From NCBI GenBank assembly GCA_009937505.1, contig JAACFJ010000002.1, forward strand, positions 1-43,068: a stretch of DNA of 43,068 bases, written 5' to 3'. Numbering within the stretch: the first letter of the stretch is position 1; each line of letters opens with the position of its first letter. The DNA is from Gammaproteobacteria bacterium (lineage in GTDB: Bacteria > Pseudomonadota > Gammaproteobacteria > Steroidobacterales > Woeseiaceae). The position numbers were made by a program, and so were the translations under genes. Shown one piece after another: positions 35,537 through 43,068 of the stretch. Under the pieces are notes generated by a model. The model saw only the letters and a program-made list of their open reading frames with translations. It had not been told where the DNA came from and ran no database searches.

Positions 35537-38014
35537 ATGAGCATTGCCGGATTCTTACTGCGGCCCCTGTACTGGCTGGCCGGCAAGATCTTCGCGGTCT
35601 GGGCGCGGCCCGTGATCCAGCCGGAGACACCGGCCGAACTCGTGAGCAACCCGGATGCGGCCGTCTGCTATGTACTCGAGACCGGCGGCCTTGCAGACAT
35701 GCTGGCCCTGGAACGAGCCTGCAAACTCCACGGCATGCCATCGCCCAGCGAATCGTTCAAATGCTGCGGCAGGCGCGAATCGCGCCGTGTCGTCGTCATG
35801 CGGCGCATGAAGGGGTTCATTTTTCGGCGCCCCTCGCGACAGGGTTCACCCCGGCTGCGGCGCCTCGTCGAGGCGGCCGACGCAAATCAGCAGGAGCTGC
35901 TGTTGATACCTGTTGCGATCTACTGGGGCCGCTCGCCGCAAAAAGAACGGTCGGTGTTCAAGTTACTGTTTGCGGAGAACTGGGACGTTGCCAGCAGAAC
36001 CCGCAAATTTTTCTCAACCCTGCTTCTCGGCCGGAATACGCTGCTCCGATTCAGCGATCCGTTGCCGCTGAGTTCCATCGTTGCAAGCGATCTCGATTCC
36101 GAGGTGGCCTTCCGCAAAGTCTCGCGAATCCTGCGCGTGCATTTTCGGCAGCGGCGTACGGCTACCGTCGGTCCTGACCTGTCGAATCGTCGCACGCTGG
36201 TTAACCAGGTAGTGAGGGCGCCGGGCGTGCGCAAGGCAATCGCCAACGAGGCCGGCGACGACCCGGCCGCGCTGGAAAAGGCGCGCAAGAATGCGCGCCG
36301 CTACGCGCAGGAAATTGCAGCGGATATTTCCTACCCCACGATCCGCATCGTGGAACGATTCCTGCGCTGGCTTTGGACGCGAATTTACGACGGCGTCGAG
36401 GTCGCACATATCAATCGCCTGCACGAGGTAGCGAAGGACAAGGAGGTGGTATACGTACCGTGCCATCGCAGTCATTTCGATTATCTCCTGCTGGGCTACA
36501 TCCTCTATGAACAGGGCCTGCACACACCCCATATCGCAGCGGGAATCAATCTCAACATCCCCGTCATCGGCCCGATCCTCCGGCGGGGCGGCGCGTTCTT
36601 CCTGCGTCGCAGCTTCAAGGGCAACCGCCTGTACGCGGCCGTATTCGATGCCTATCTAGACCAGATCCTCCAACGCGGCTATTCCGTGGAGTACTTCGTC
36701 GAGGGGACTCGCAGCCGCACGGGAAGATTGCTGCAGCCCAAGGGCGGCATGCTGGTCATGACCGTGCACTCCTATATAAGAAACCCGAAACGCCCGATCG
36801 TCTTCGTGCCGGTCTACTTCGGGTACGAGAAATTGATCGAAGGGGACTCTTTCATCAGCGAGTTGAGCGGTTCCGAAAAGAAAAAGGAGACGCTGTTCGG
36901 GCTCATCCGGTCGGTCAAATCGCTGCGCGAGAAATTCGGCAAGGTCTACGTGAACATTGCGGAACCCATCGAGCTGGAACCCGTACTCGATTCGCGCAAG
37001 CCGGACTGGCAAGACGCCGTGCCCGAAGGCGGCGAGCGGCCGTCGTGGCTCGGCGGCATTGTCGATGAGCTCGGTATCGACATCATGAGCAACATCAATG
37101 CGGCCGCGGCCGTTACTCCGATCAGCCTGCTCGCCTGCGTGATGCTGGCTACGCCCAAGCAGAAGATCGGGGCGCAGGAGCTCAAACGGCAGCTCGAGCT
37201 GTATCTCTCATTGATGAAGAAGTTCAGCTATTCGGAGTCGGTGACGCTGCCGGACTGGACGCCGGAAAAAATCATCCGGCACGGCGAAGACCTCGACGTA
37301 ATAAGCCGCACCTCGCACCCGTTGGGCGACGTCATCCACATGACCGAGCACACGGCAGTGCTAATGACCTACTTCCGCAACAACATCCTGCACCTGCTTG
37401 CGGTGCCTGCGTCCGTCGCCTGCTGCTTCATCCAGGGACGTGAACTCGAACACGCCGAGCTGCAGCGGCTTATTCGCCTCATCTACCCCTTCATGCGGAA
37501 GGAGCTCTGCCTGAAGTGGAACTACGACGATATCGACGATGTGACGACGCAAGCAATCGAAGCGTTACTTCAGCTGGAGATTCTGACGAGGGGCCGCAAC
37601 AAGAAGATGCTCATACGCCCTCGAGCCGGGTCCGCGAAGGCCTACCAGCTGCTCATGCTCGGGCAGTCGATGGTGCCAATGCTGCAGCGCTTTTATCTCG
37701 TTATCGCGATCCTCGTGCATCACGGCTCCGGCAAGCTCACGAGGGGTAATCTGGAGTCGCTGTGCCAGCAGAGTGCCGAGCGCATGTCCATGATTTACGG
37801 GCTGCATTCACCGGATTTTTTCAGCAAGACGCTGTTTCATGATTTCATCAGGAAGCTGCAGAACCTGGACGTACTGCGTCGTAATGCCGACGGCGTGCTT
37901 GAGTTCGACGATGACATCACCAGTATTGGCGCGGATGCCCGGTTGGTTCTTGGCGAGGAGATCCGCCACAGTATCCTGTCCCTGACGTTCGAAGATACCG
38001 AGGCCGACGTATGA
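35537..38014 (+). CDS. plsB: Glycerol-3-phosphate 1-O-acyltransferase PlsB
   Basis: First committed step of phospholipid synthesis: acylation of sn-glycerol-3-phosphate at position 1 at the inner membrane. The 825-residue length fits the PlsB family. The HX4D motif is VPCHRSHFDYLLLGYILYEQ, near residue 309. Further acyltransferase blocks are GPILRRGGAFFLRRSFKGNR, YFVEGTRSRTGRLLQPKGGM and IVFVPVYFGYEKLIEG. The N-terminal extension and the C-terminal helical domain of bacterial PlsB are both present. A poor promoter-like TTGCTG / TAGACT pair with only 15 bases between lies upstream. Its stop overlaps trhO (ATGA). Confidence 0.97.
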   Translation: MSIAGFLLRPLYWLAGKIFAVWARPVIQPETPAELVSNPDAAVCYVLETGGLADMLALERACKLHGMPSPSESFKCCGRRESRRVVVMRRMKGFIFRRPSRQGSPRLRRLVEAADANQQELLLIPVAIYWGRSPQKERSVFKLLFAENWDVASRTRKFFSTLLLGRNTLLRFSDPLPLSSIVASDLDSEVAFRKVSRILRVHFRQRRTATVGPDLSNRRTLVNQVVRAPGVRKAIANEAGDDPAALEKARKNARRYAQEIAADISYPTIRIVERFLRWLWTRIYDGVEVAHINRLHEVAKDKEVVYVPCHRSHFDYLLLGYILYEQGLHTPHIAAGINLNIPVIGPILRRGGAFFLRRSFKGNRLYAAVFDAYLDQILQRGYSVEYFVEGTRSRTGRLLQPKGGMLVMTVHSYIRNPKRPIVFVPVYFGYEKLIEGDSFISELSGSEKKKETLFGLIRSVKSLREKFGKVYVNIAEPIELEPVLDSRKPDWQDAVPEGGERPSWLGGIVDELGIDIMSNINAAAAVTPISLLACVMLATPKQKIGAQELKRQLELYLSLMKKFSYSESVTLPDWTPEKIIRHGEDLDVISRTSHPLGDVIHMTEHTAVLMTYFRNNILHLLAVPASVACCFIQGRELEHAELQRLIRLIYPFMRKELCLKWNYDDIDDVTTQAIEALLQLEILTRGRNKKMLIRPRAGSAKAYQLLMLGQSMVPMLQRFYLVIAILVHHGSGKLTRGNLESLCQQSAERMSMIYGLHSPDFFSKTLFHDFIRKLQNLDVLRRNADGVLEFDDDITSIGADARLVLGEEIRHSILSLTFEDTEADV

Positions 38015-38925
38015 GGGTCGCATCGTTCTACCGCTTCCTGGAACTTGGCGATGCAATAACGTTTCGCGACGACCTCCAGGCGTTTTGCGATGCGCGCAAC
38101 GTACTGGGGACTATCCTGGTTGCGGCCGAGGGCTTTAACGGCACGATATGCGGGAAGGAAGAATCGATCCTCCAGGTATTCGACTGGATCGAGCGCCGCC
38201 TCGCGCTGGAAACGCCGATCGAGGCGCGCTGGACGGACGCCAGCGAGGCGCCGTTCCGGCGCATGCGCGTGCGCGTCAAGAAAGAGATCGTCACCCTCGG
38301 GCGCCCGGACATCCTGCCGCATAGGAAGACCGGCACGTATGTGCCGCCGGAAGAGTGGAACGACCTTATCGAGAATCCCGACGTGCTCGTCATCGATACG
38401 CGCAATCACTACGAGGTCGAGGTAGGCACGTTTCCGCGCGCGCTCGATCCCGGCACCGACAGCTTCCGGCAGTTCCCGGAGTTCGCGAAGCAGCTCGCCG
38501 AGGCGTCGAGGGACCGGCCTCTGGCGATGTTCTGCACCGGCGGAATCCGCTGCGAGAAAGCGACGGCGCTGATGCTTGAGCTGGGTTTCGAAGAGGTCTA
38601 CCACCTGCAGGGTGGAATACTGAATTACCTCAGGGACATGCCGGAAGAGGAAAATCGATGGCAGGGTGAGTGTTTCGTTTTCGACACGCGCGTGGCAGTC
38701 GACAAGGATCTTGCGGAGGGTGGCTACGTCCAGTGTCATGCCTGCAGACGACCGCTGTCAGCCGGGGATCTCGAGTCACCCGATTACCGGGAAGGGGTTT
38801 CCTGCCCGCACTGCGTGAATGAGATCGATGAGGAACGCACGGCGCGCCTGGAGGAGCGCCGCAAGCAGGTCGCGCTTGCCGAACAGCGCGGGGCCAGGCA
38901 CATCGGGCAGAAACTGACTTCCTGA
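38011..38925 (+). CDS. trhO: tRNA uridine(34) hydroxylase TrhO (YceA family)
   Basis: Rhodanese-domain protein that hydroxylates U34 of tRNAs as the first step towards 5-oxyacetyl-type wobble modifications. The 304-residue protein has the N-terminal acylphosphatase-like part (VASFYRFLELGDAITFRDDL, GTILVAAEGFNGTICG) and DASEAPFRRMRVRVKKEIVT. The rhodanese active site is AMFCTGGIRCEKATALML, and the C-terminal cysteine pairs CHACRRPLS and VSCPHCVNEI are likely to bind zinc. It is coupled to plsB through ATGA. Hairpin element D starts five bases after its stop. Confidence 0.94.
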   Translation: MRVASFYRFLELGDAITFRDDLQAFCDARNVLGTILVAAEGFNGTICGKEESILQVFDWIERRLALETPIEARWTDASEAPFRRMRVRVKKEIVTLGRPDILPHRKTGTYVPPEEWNDLIENPDVLVIDTRNHYEVEVGTFPRALDPGTDSFRQFPEFAKQLAEASRDRPLAMFCTGGIRCEKATALMLELGFEEVYHLQGGILNYLRDMPEEENRWQGECFVFDTRVAVDKDLAEGGYVQCHACRRPLSAGDLESPDYREGVSCPHCVNEIDEERTARLEERRKQVALAEQRGARHIGQKLTS

Positions 38926-38929
38926 ATCT

Positions 38930-39013
38930 GGCGGCCAGCTCCGATCCTTTTTCTCGTCATGGCTCGCTGCGCTGCGCTTTACTTCCTCGAAAAAGGAATC
39001 CTCGCTGGCGGCC
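38930..39013 (+). repeat. Hairpin element copy D
   Basis: Outer arms GGCGGCCAGC (38930-38939) and GCTGGCGGCC (39004-39013) pair with one mismatch. Inner arms CCTTTTTC (38946-38953) and GAAAAAGG (38989-38996) pair perfectly. The loop on the plus strand is the consensus TCATGGCTCGCTGCGC then TGCGCTTTACTTCC. It fills the gap between convergent trhO (stop 38925) and the DUF465 gene (stop 39030). Unlike B and C it is single. Confidence 0.82.
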
Positions 39014-39029
39014 TGTCGGACAGATCTGC

Positions 39030-39245
39030 CTAGGCGTCCAGATCGGGAATGAGCTCGCTCTCCAGCGACGTGATCATGTCCTTGAGCAACAGCTTGCGCT
39101 TCTTCAGGCGGCGAATGCGTAGCTGGTCGACCATCGGGTCATGTTGCAGACGGTCGATCAGGTAATCCAGGTCCCTGTGGCTCACTCGCAGCTCGCGAAG
39201 GCGCTCGAGTTGCTTGAATGATTCGGTATCGATTTTATCGGACAT
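39030..39245 (-). CDS. DUF465 (YdcH) family small protein
   Basis: A 71-residue helical, charged protein. Its YdcH/DUF465 hairpin of two helices is visible as LRELRVSHRDLDYLIDRLQH and LRIRRLKKRKLLLKDMITSL. The family is widespread in proteobacteria, and its function is not known. It starts MSDKIDTESFKQLERL at ATG 39245. It lies downstream of cysQ on the same strand with a 63-base gap and may be read with it. Confidence 0.85.
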   Translation of the reverse strand: MSDKIDTESFKQLERLRELRVSHRDLDYLIDRLQHDPMVDQLRIRRLKKRKLLLKDMITSLESELIPDLDA

Positions 39246-39308
39246 GCAGGTCGTACGAAGCTGATTCGGCTGTTGCTATTACTATATTAGTAGACCGTTT
39301 CACGCATG

Positions 39309-40112
39309 CTACTCGCGGTCGGGTAGCAGCGCCAGCCAGTCGTGATCGGTCGCCCCGATAACCATGAAATGCGGGTTCAGTATGTCCTCTTTCTGGTTAT
39401 ATTTCATAGGCTTACCGTCGAGCGTCACGACCGAGCCGCCGGCCTGTTCGACCACCGCCTGTGCCGCTGCGGTGTCCCATTCCGAGGTTGGCCCGAGGCG
39501 CGGATAGATGTCAGCGCCGCCTTCGGCGACAACGCAGAACTTGAGCGAGCTGCCCATGGGAACCAGGTCGCAGTCGCCGAGATTCTCGATAAAGGCGTCG
39601 AGGCTCGCACCGCGATGCGAGCGGCTGCCGACGACACGTACCGGCTGCGCGCTGTTTTGCGCGACGTGGATCGGTTTCGGCTGCTCTCCGTCGGCGCGCA
39701 ACTCGGCACCGTGGCCCTCACAGCCCACGTAGGTCTTTCCCTGGACCGGCACATGGACGACGCCGAATACCGGACGTCCGTCTGCAATGAGTGCAATGTT
39801 CACGGTGAACTCACCGTTCCGATTCACGAATTCCCTGGTGCCGTCAAGCGGGTCGATGAGCCAGTAGGTCGGCCACTTGCTGCGTTCCCCGTAGGTCGGC
39901 AGTCCGGTTTCCTCCGAGATCACCGGCAGGTCGGGCGTCATCTCGGCCAGTCCCGACACGATCTGCCGGTTAGAGGCAAGGTCCGCCTGCGTCAGGGGAG
40001 ACTCGTCGCCCTTGCTTTGAACGTCGAAGTCGCTCGCGTAGACTTCGAGGATCGCATCACCGGCCTGCCCGGCAAGGGCAACGATCGGATCGATGAGTTC
40101 GACATAATTCAT
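39309..40112 (-). CDS. cysQ: 3'(2'),5'-bisphosphate nucleotidase CysQ
   Basis: Inositol-monophosphatase-fold phosphatase that removes 3'-phosphoadenosine 5'-phosphate formed during sulfate assimilation. The 267-residue protein carries the metal-binding motifs PVISEETGLP (the Glu pair), YWLIDPLDGTREFVNRNGEF and GPTSEWDTAAAQAVVEQAGG. It also has FTVNIALIADGRPVFGVVHV and RSHRGASLDAFI. The start ATG at 40112 gives the family's N-terminus. The open frame extends upstream only into the divergent promoter and the YrfG-like gene, so that extension is not used. Confidence 0.93.
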   Translation of the reverse strand: MNYVELIDPIVALAGQAGDAILEVYASDFDVQSKGDESPLTQADLASNRQIVSGLAEMTPDLPVISEETGLPTYGERSKWPTYWLIDPLDGTREFVNRNGEFTVNIALIADGRPVFGVVHVPVQGKTYVGCEGHGAELRADGEQPKPIHVAQNSAQPVRVVGSRSHRGASLDAFIENLGDCDLVPMGSSLKFCVVAEGGADIYPRLGPTSEWDTAAAQAVVEQAGGSVVTLDGKPMKYNQKEDILNPHFMVIGATDHDWLALLPDRE

Positions 40113-40151
40113 TCCAGCATCCTTAACGGCTGACGGGGCGCGCAGTATACG

Positions 40152-40820
40152 GTGAATAACGACCCTAAAACCATGCTGAACGAATGCGAGACGCTGATGC
40201 TCGATATGGACGGCACCGTGCTCGATCTCGCCTACGACAACTACGTGTGGAAGGAACTGGTCCCCGAGCACTATGCAGAAGCGAAGGGCCTCAGTATCGA
40301 CGTTGCTCGCAACCGGCTGTATGCGAAGTACCACGCGATCCAGGGTGACATCCAGTGGTACTGCCTGGATCACTGGAGCGAGCGCCTGGGGCTGGACGTG
40401 CTCGAGCTGCATCGCGGCGTCAATCACCGGATCGATTACCTGCCGGGCGCCAGGGACTTCCTGCACGCGTTGCGCGAGCATCACGTGCGCGTGATGCTCG
40501 TGACGAATTCACATCCGGATACGCTGGCGCTCAAGGACGAGGTGACCGGGCTCGCCGAGTATTTCGACGCGATCTATACCTCACACCAGTTCGGCTACGC
40601 GAAAGAGCGGCAGGAGTTCTGGCACGCCCTGCAGGAGGAAGAAGGCTTCCGGAGAGAATCGACGCTGTTCGTCGACGATAACCAGACCGTGCTGAAGAGC
40701 GCCGACACCTATGGCCTGTCGAGGCTCGTCGAGATTAACCATCCCGATACGTCGGAGCCGGCGAGGGAGACCTCGGCCTACACGAGTGTCACGGGCGTAG
40801 CCGACCTGCTGAGCTCTTGA
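40152..40820 (+). CDS. HAD-family nucleotidase (YrfG-like GMP/IMP 5'-nucleotidase)
   Basis: A 222-residue HAD phosphatase. Motif I is LMLDMDGTVLDLAYDNYVWK, which strongly resembles the YrfG N-terminal signature. Motif II is VMLVTNSHPDTLALK, the motif III lysine is in GYAKERQEFWH, and motif IV is LFVDDNQTVLKSA. E. coli YrfG dephosphorylates GMP and IMP in vitro, and this is the likely role here. The GTG at 40152 is used; an ATG at 40173 is a possible alternative. It is divergent from cysQ (39 bases) and convergent with rhlB. Confidence 0.87.
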   Translation: MNNDPKTMLNECETLMLDMDGTVLDLAYDNYVWKELVPEHYAEAKGLSIDVARNRLYAKYHAIQGDIQWYCLDHWSERLGLDVLELHRGVNHRIDYLPGARDFLHALREHHVRVMLVTNSHPDTLALKDEVTGLAEYFDAIYTSHQFGYAKERQEFWHALQEEEGFRRESTLFVDDNQTVLKSADTYGLSRLVEINHPDTSEPARETSAYTSVTGVADLLSS

Positions 40821-40856
40821 GAAGCTACCTCGGCTCGAGAAGCGCTACTACCACGA

Positions 40857-42122
40857 TTATTTCCTCGGCGGTTTGCGGCGTGTCGGGCGCTTGCTGCTTC
40901 GCCCACGGCGCTGATCGGTCTTCTTCCTCGGACGCGATTTTGGCCTTTTCAGCTCCGGCAGCAACGCCACGTCGTAATTCGCGACCGGGATCTTATGGCC
41001 GATGTAGTCCTCGATATCGGGCAGCGAAATCGCATATGTTTCGCAGCCAAAACTGATCGCGTCGCCTGCCGCGCCAGCGCGCGCCGTGCGGCCGATGCGG
41101 TGCACATAGTCTTCGGCGTCTTGCGGCAAGTCGTAATTGATCACGTACTGGACGTCGGGGATGTGCAAGCCACGCGATGCAACATCGGTGCCGATCAGGA
41201 CCGGCAGGTCGCCACTCTGGAAATCCATGAGCATGCGCAGGCGTTTCTTCTGCGGAACGTCCCCGGAGATGGCCTGCGCATCGATACCGTTCTCCTGCAG
41301 GTAGGCCTGCACGCGTTCCGCTTCGCGTTTCATGTTGACGAATACCATGATGCGGCCCTGGCCCATTTCGCGAATAAGACCCACGAGTAACGGCATCTTA
41401 TCCTTGTTAGACGGGAAGAAAATCGCCTGCCGAACCTTGTCCGCAGTGACCTTGTCGGGCTCGATGCGGATCAGTTCGGGCTCGTTCATGTGCTCGTAGG
41501 CGAGATCCATGACGTTATGCGAGAGCGTGGCCGAAAACAGCATGTTGAGGCGCTTGTCTGGTGCCGGCAGCCGCCGCAGCAGATAACGGATGTCCTTGAT
41601 GAACCCCATGTCGAACATGCGGTCGGCTTCGTCGAGTACTGCTACCTCGACCTCGTCGAGCTTGAATACGCCCTGCTTGTAGTAGTCAATGATGCGCCCG
41701 GGCGTGCCGATGAGAAGATCGATTCCTTCTTCGATGATGCGCCGCTGCTTTTCGTAATCCGTGCCGCCATACGCGAGGCCTATTTTGAACCCGGTATGGC
41801 TGCCCAGGAGCTCGGCGTCGTTGGCGATCTGAACGGCAAGCTCGCGGGTGGGCGCCAGCATGAAAGCACGGGGCTGCTTTTTGTCACCGTCCTTCGCAGG
41901 CGAATTCAGGAGGCGCTGGTAGGTCGCTACCAGAAAGGCAGCTGTCTTCCCGGTGCCCGTTTGTGCCTGGCCGGCGACGTCATGTCCCTCGAGGGCAATG
42001 GGCAGCGTGCTGGCCTGGATGGGAGTACAGAATTCGAAGCCGGCATCACGGATGCCGGCCTGCACTTGTTCATGGATCACGAGTGCGTCGAATCTGAGGT
42101 CGCTCAGATGATTTTGGCTCAT
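40857..42122 (-). CDS. rhlB: DEAD-box RNA helicase RhlB
   Basis: ATP-dependent RNA helicase that assists RNase E in the degradosome in enterics. The 421-residue protein has the Q motif (FEFCTPIQASTLPIALEG), Walker A AQTGTGKT, APTRELAVQI, TPGRIIDYY, VLDEADRMFDMGF, SAT, ATP-sensing VASRGLHIPDVQYVINYDLP and HRIGRTARAG. A basic tail rich in Arg, Lys and Pro ends the chain, as in RhlB. Its position divergent from trxA and rho reproduces the common gammaproteobacterial arrangement and supports RhlB over other DEAD-box paralogues. Confidence 0.95.
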   Translation of the reverse strand: MSQNHLSDLRFDALVIHEQVQAGIRDAGFEFCTPIQASTLPIALEGHDVAGQAQTGTGKTAAFLVATYQRLLNSPAKDGDKKQPRAFMLAPTRELAVQIANDAELLGSHTGFKIGLAYGGTDYEKQRRIIEEGIDLLIGTPGRIIDYYKQGVFKLDEVEVAVLDEADRMFDMGFIKDIRYLLRRLPAPDKRLNMLFSATLSHNVMDLAYEHMNEPELIRIEPDKVTADKVRQAIFFPSNKDKMPLLVGLIREMGQGRIMVFVNMKREAERVQAYLQENGIDAQAISGDVPQKKRLRMLMDFQSGDLPVLIGTDVASRGLHIPDVQYVINYDLPQDAEDYVHRIGRTARAGAAGDAISFGCETYAISLPDIEDYIGHKIPVANYDVALLPELKRPKSRPRKKTDQRRGRSSKRPTRRKPPRK

Positions 42123-42264
42123 ATAATTTTGGTCGGAAAATGTGCGTGAAAAGCTTGCAAAATGGCTCGCGAAGCGTTCAAATTAGCTTAATTCGACGCG
42201 ACAATCGTCGCACCCGCCGGAAGCCGGAATTAGTCGGCGTTAAAGCGCGATAGTTTGCCTGATG

Positions 42265-42292
42265 TTGCGGGCAGCGTCATCCATTTTACAGA
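42265..42292 (+). promoter_or_regulatory. Possible promoter of trxA-rho
   Basis: TTGCGG (42265-42270) and TACAGA (42287-42292), 16 bases apart, lie in the rhlB/trxA divergent gap, about 78 bases before the trxA start. Both hexamers are imperfect; it is the best pair seen there. The leader that follows carries GGAGGAAGTAACC just before the GTG start. Confidence 0.3.
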
Positions 42293-42369
42293 GTTCGTTT
42301 ATCGGGGGAGCTGATAACGAGCCTGTCAAAACCAATTGTCTCGATCTTCAAGTGTGGAGGAAGTAACCG

Positions 42370-42696
42370 GTGAGCGACAACATCGTGCACACCAATGACG
42401 GTGATTTTGACGCGGACGTTCTGCAGTCCGACAAGCCGGTCCTGCTCGATTTCTGGGCGGAGTGGTGCGGCCCCTGCAAAATGATCGCGCCGCTGCTCGA
42501 CGAAGCAGCCACCGAATACGCTGACAAGCTTGCGATCGTCAAGCTCAATATCGATGAGAATCCGAATACGCCCCAGAAATTCGGCATCCGCAGCATACCG
42601 ACCCTGATGTTATTCAAGGACGGTGCAGTTGCCGCGCAAAAGCTGGGAGCAATGTCGAAATCTCAATTAATGGAATTTTTGGACAGCAATCTGTGA
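42370..42696 (+). CDS. trxA: Thioredoxin TrxA
   Basis: Cytoplasmic disulfide reductant of 108 residues. The active site WCGPC (32-36) lies in [20 protein letters not shown]. The cis-proline loop [15 protein letters not shown] and the closing [12 protein letters not shown] are standard. The GTG start at 42370 is preceded by a strong GGAGGAAG. It is upstream of rho and divergent from rhlB, as in many gammaproteobacteria. Its stop overlaps the first possible rho start (GTGA). Confidence 0.97.
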   Translation: MSDNIVHTNDGDFDADVLQSDKPVLLDFWAEWCGPCKMIAPLLDEAATEYADKLAIVKLNIDENPNTPQKFGIRSIPTLMLFKDGAVAAQKLGAMSKSQLMEFLDSNL

Positions 42697-43068
42697 GAGG
42701 GTACTTGGGTAATTCAACGAAGAGCCGGCCAAAGCAGTCCGGCAACAAGAGCAAGGGCAGCCCGAACCGACGGCGCCGCAGGCGTCCGCCTCAGTCGGAA
42801 TATCCCGACGACGACGGCTGCCTCGAGGTAATACCGCCGGAGGAACTCGAGCAGAGCAAGGACACGATGAACCTGTCCGAGCTCAAGACACGTCCCGCAG
42901 CGGAACTCGTCGAACTCGGCGAGAAACTCGGCCTCGAAGGCCTGGCGCGTTCACGCAAGCAGGACATCATTTTCTCGATCCTGAAGGCGCACGCGGACCA
43001 GGGCGAGCACATTTACGGTGAGGGCGTCCTCGAGATACTGCAGGACGGTTTCGGCTTCCTGCGGTCCG
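42693..43068 (+). CDS. rho: Transcription termination factor Rho, N-terminal part (cut by window edge)
   Basis: ATP-driven RNA translocase ending transcription. The visible part contains the Rho N-terminal SAP-like domain, [20 protein letters not shown] and [20 protein letters not shown], then [14 protein letters not shown], which opens the RNA-binding cold-shock-like domain. The classical start would be ATG 42867, which has AAGGA upstream. However, the frame is open to GTG 42693, which overlaps the trxA stop. It adds 58 residues: a basic stretch ([24 protein letters not shown]) then an acidic one. I give the longer form because its codon use looks coding; TTG 42705 is another option. The ATPase domain lies outside the window. 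Confidence 0.88.
   Translation, partial: MRGYLGNSTKSRPKQSGNKSKGSPNRRRRRRPPQSEYPDDDGCLEVIPPEELEQSKDTMNLSELKTRPAAELVELGEKLGLEGLARSRKQDIIFSILKAHADQGEHIYGEGVLEILQDGFGFLRS

Overview
The window reads as a piece of a GC-rich gammaproteobacterial chromosome. The signs are the rhlB / trxA / rho neighbourhood at the right end, a PlsB-type glycerol-3-phosphate acyltransferase, SohB, TrhO (YceA), YrfG-like and CysQ genes, and a Tat-exported HiPIP, a carrier common in purple and related gammaproteobacteria. No rRNA or tRNA gene is present, so no finer placement is made. Genes are tightly packed. Many are coupled by ATGA, GTGA or TAGTG overlaps, and about a third appear to start with GTG or TTG.

Left to right: (1) 1-6384 is a complete histidine utilisation locus: divergent hutI (cut by the window edge), then hutF, hutC, hutU, hutH and hutG. 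This is the five-step route through formiminoglutamate and formylglutamate, with a HutC-type operator (TGTATATACA) in the divergent promoter. (2) 6477-11839 holds a SYLF-domain protein, a small membrane protein, an exported zinc peptidase-like protein with a Fur-box-like site on its start, a HiPIP, an aromatic/aspartate aminotransferase, a DUF192 protein and a lipoprotein. (3) 11980-18888 is a MoxR / DUF58 / DUF4381 / VWA / VWA-TPR / BatD operon (Bat-type), probably an envelope-associated MoxR chaperone system. (4) 19245-29857 is mixed housekeeping: glyoxalase I, a HAD phosphatase, alpha/beta hydrolase, OmpA-family protein, a small protein with a CRP-like promoter, lipA, sohB, an M48 lipoprotein protease, a methyltransferase, an L,D-transpeptidase and a PLP deaminase-family enzyme. 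(5) 29979-38925 is a run of co-oriented genes. It opens with a lone phage-tail-sheath-like gene followed by two overlapping DUF697 GTPases, then an alkyltransferase-like (ATL) DNA repair protein, a hydrolase, a small lipoprotein, plsB and trhO. (6) 39030-43068 holds a DUF465 protein, cysQ, a YrfG-like phosphatase, rhlB, trxA and the start of rho.

The two observations most worth following are the orphan contractile-sheath-like gene beside twin membrane GTPases, with no other phage or injection-machine gene in view, and a family of six short hairpin elements. These elements keep a conserved asymmetric loop, but each copy has different, internally complementary arms. They lie mostly at the 3' ends of convergent genes, and some form head-to-head pairs. 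Smaller points are an apparently leaderless small gene under a textbook class II CRP-type promoter and a Fur-like box across the start codon of the peptidase gene.
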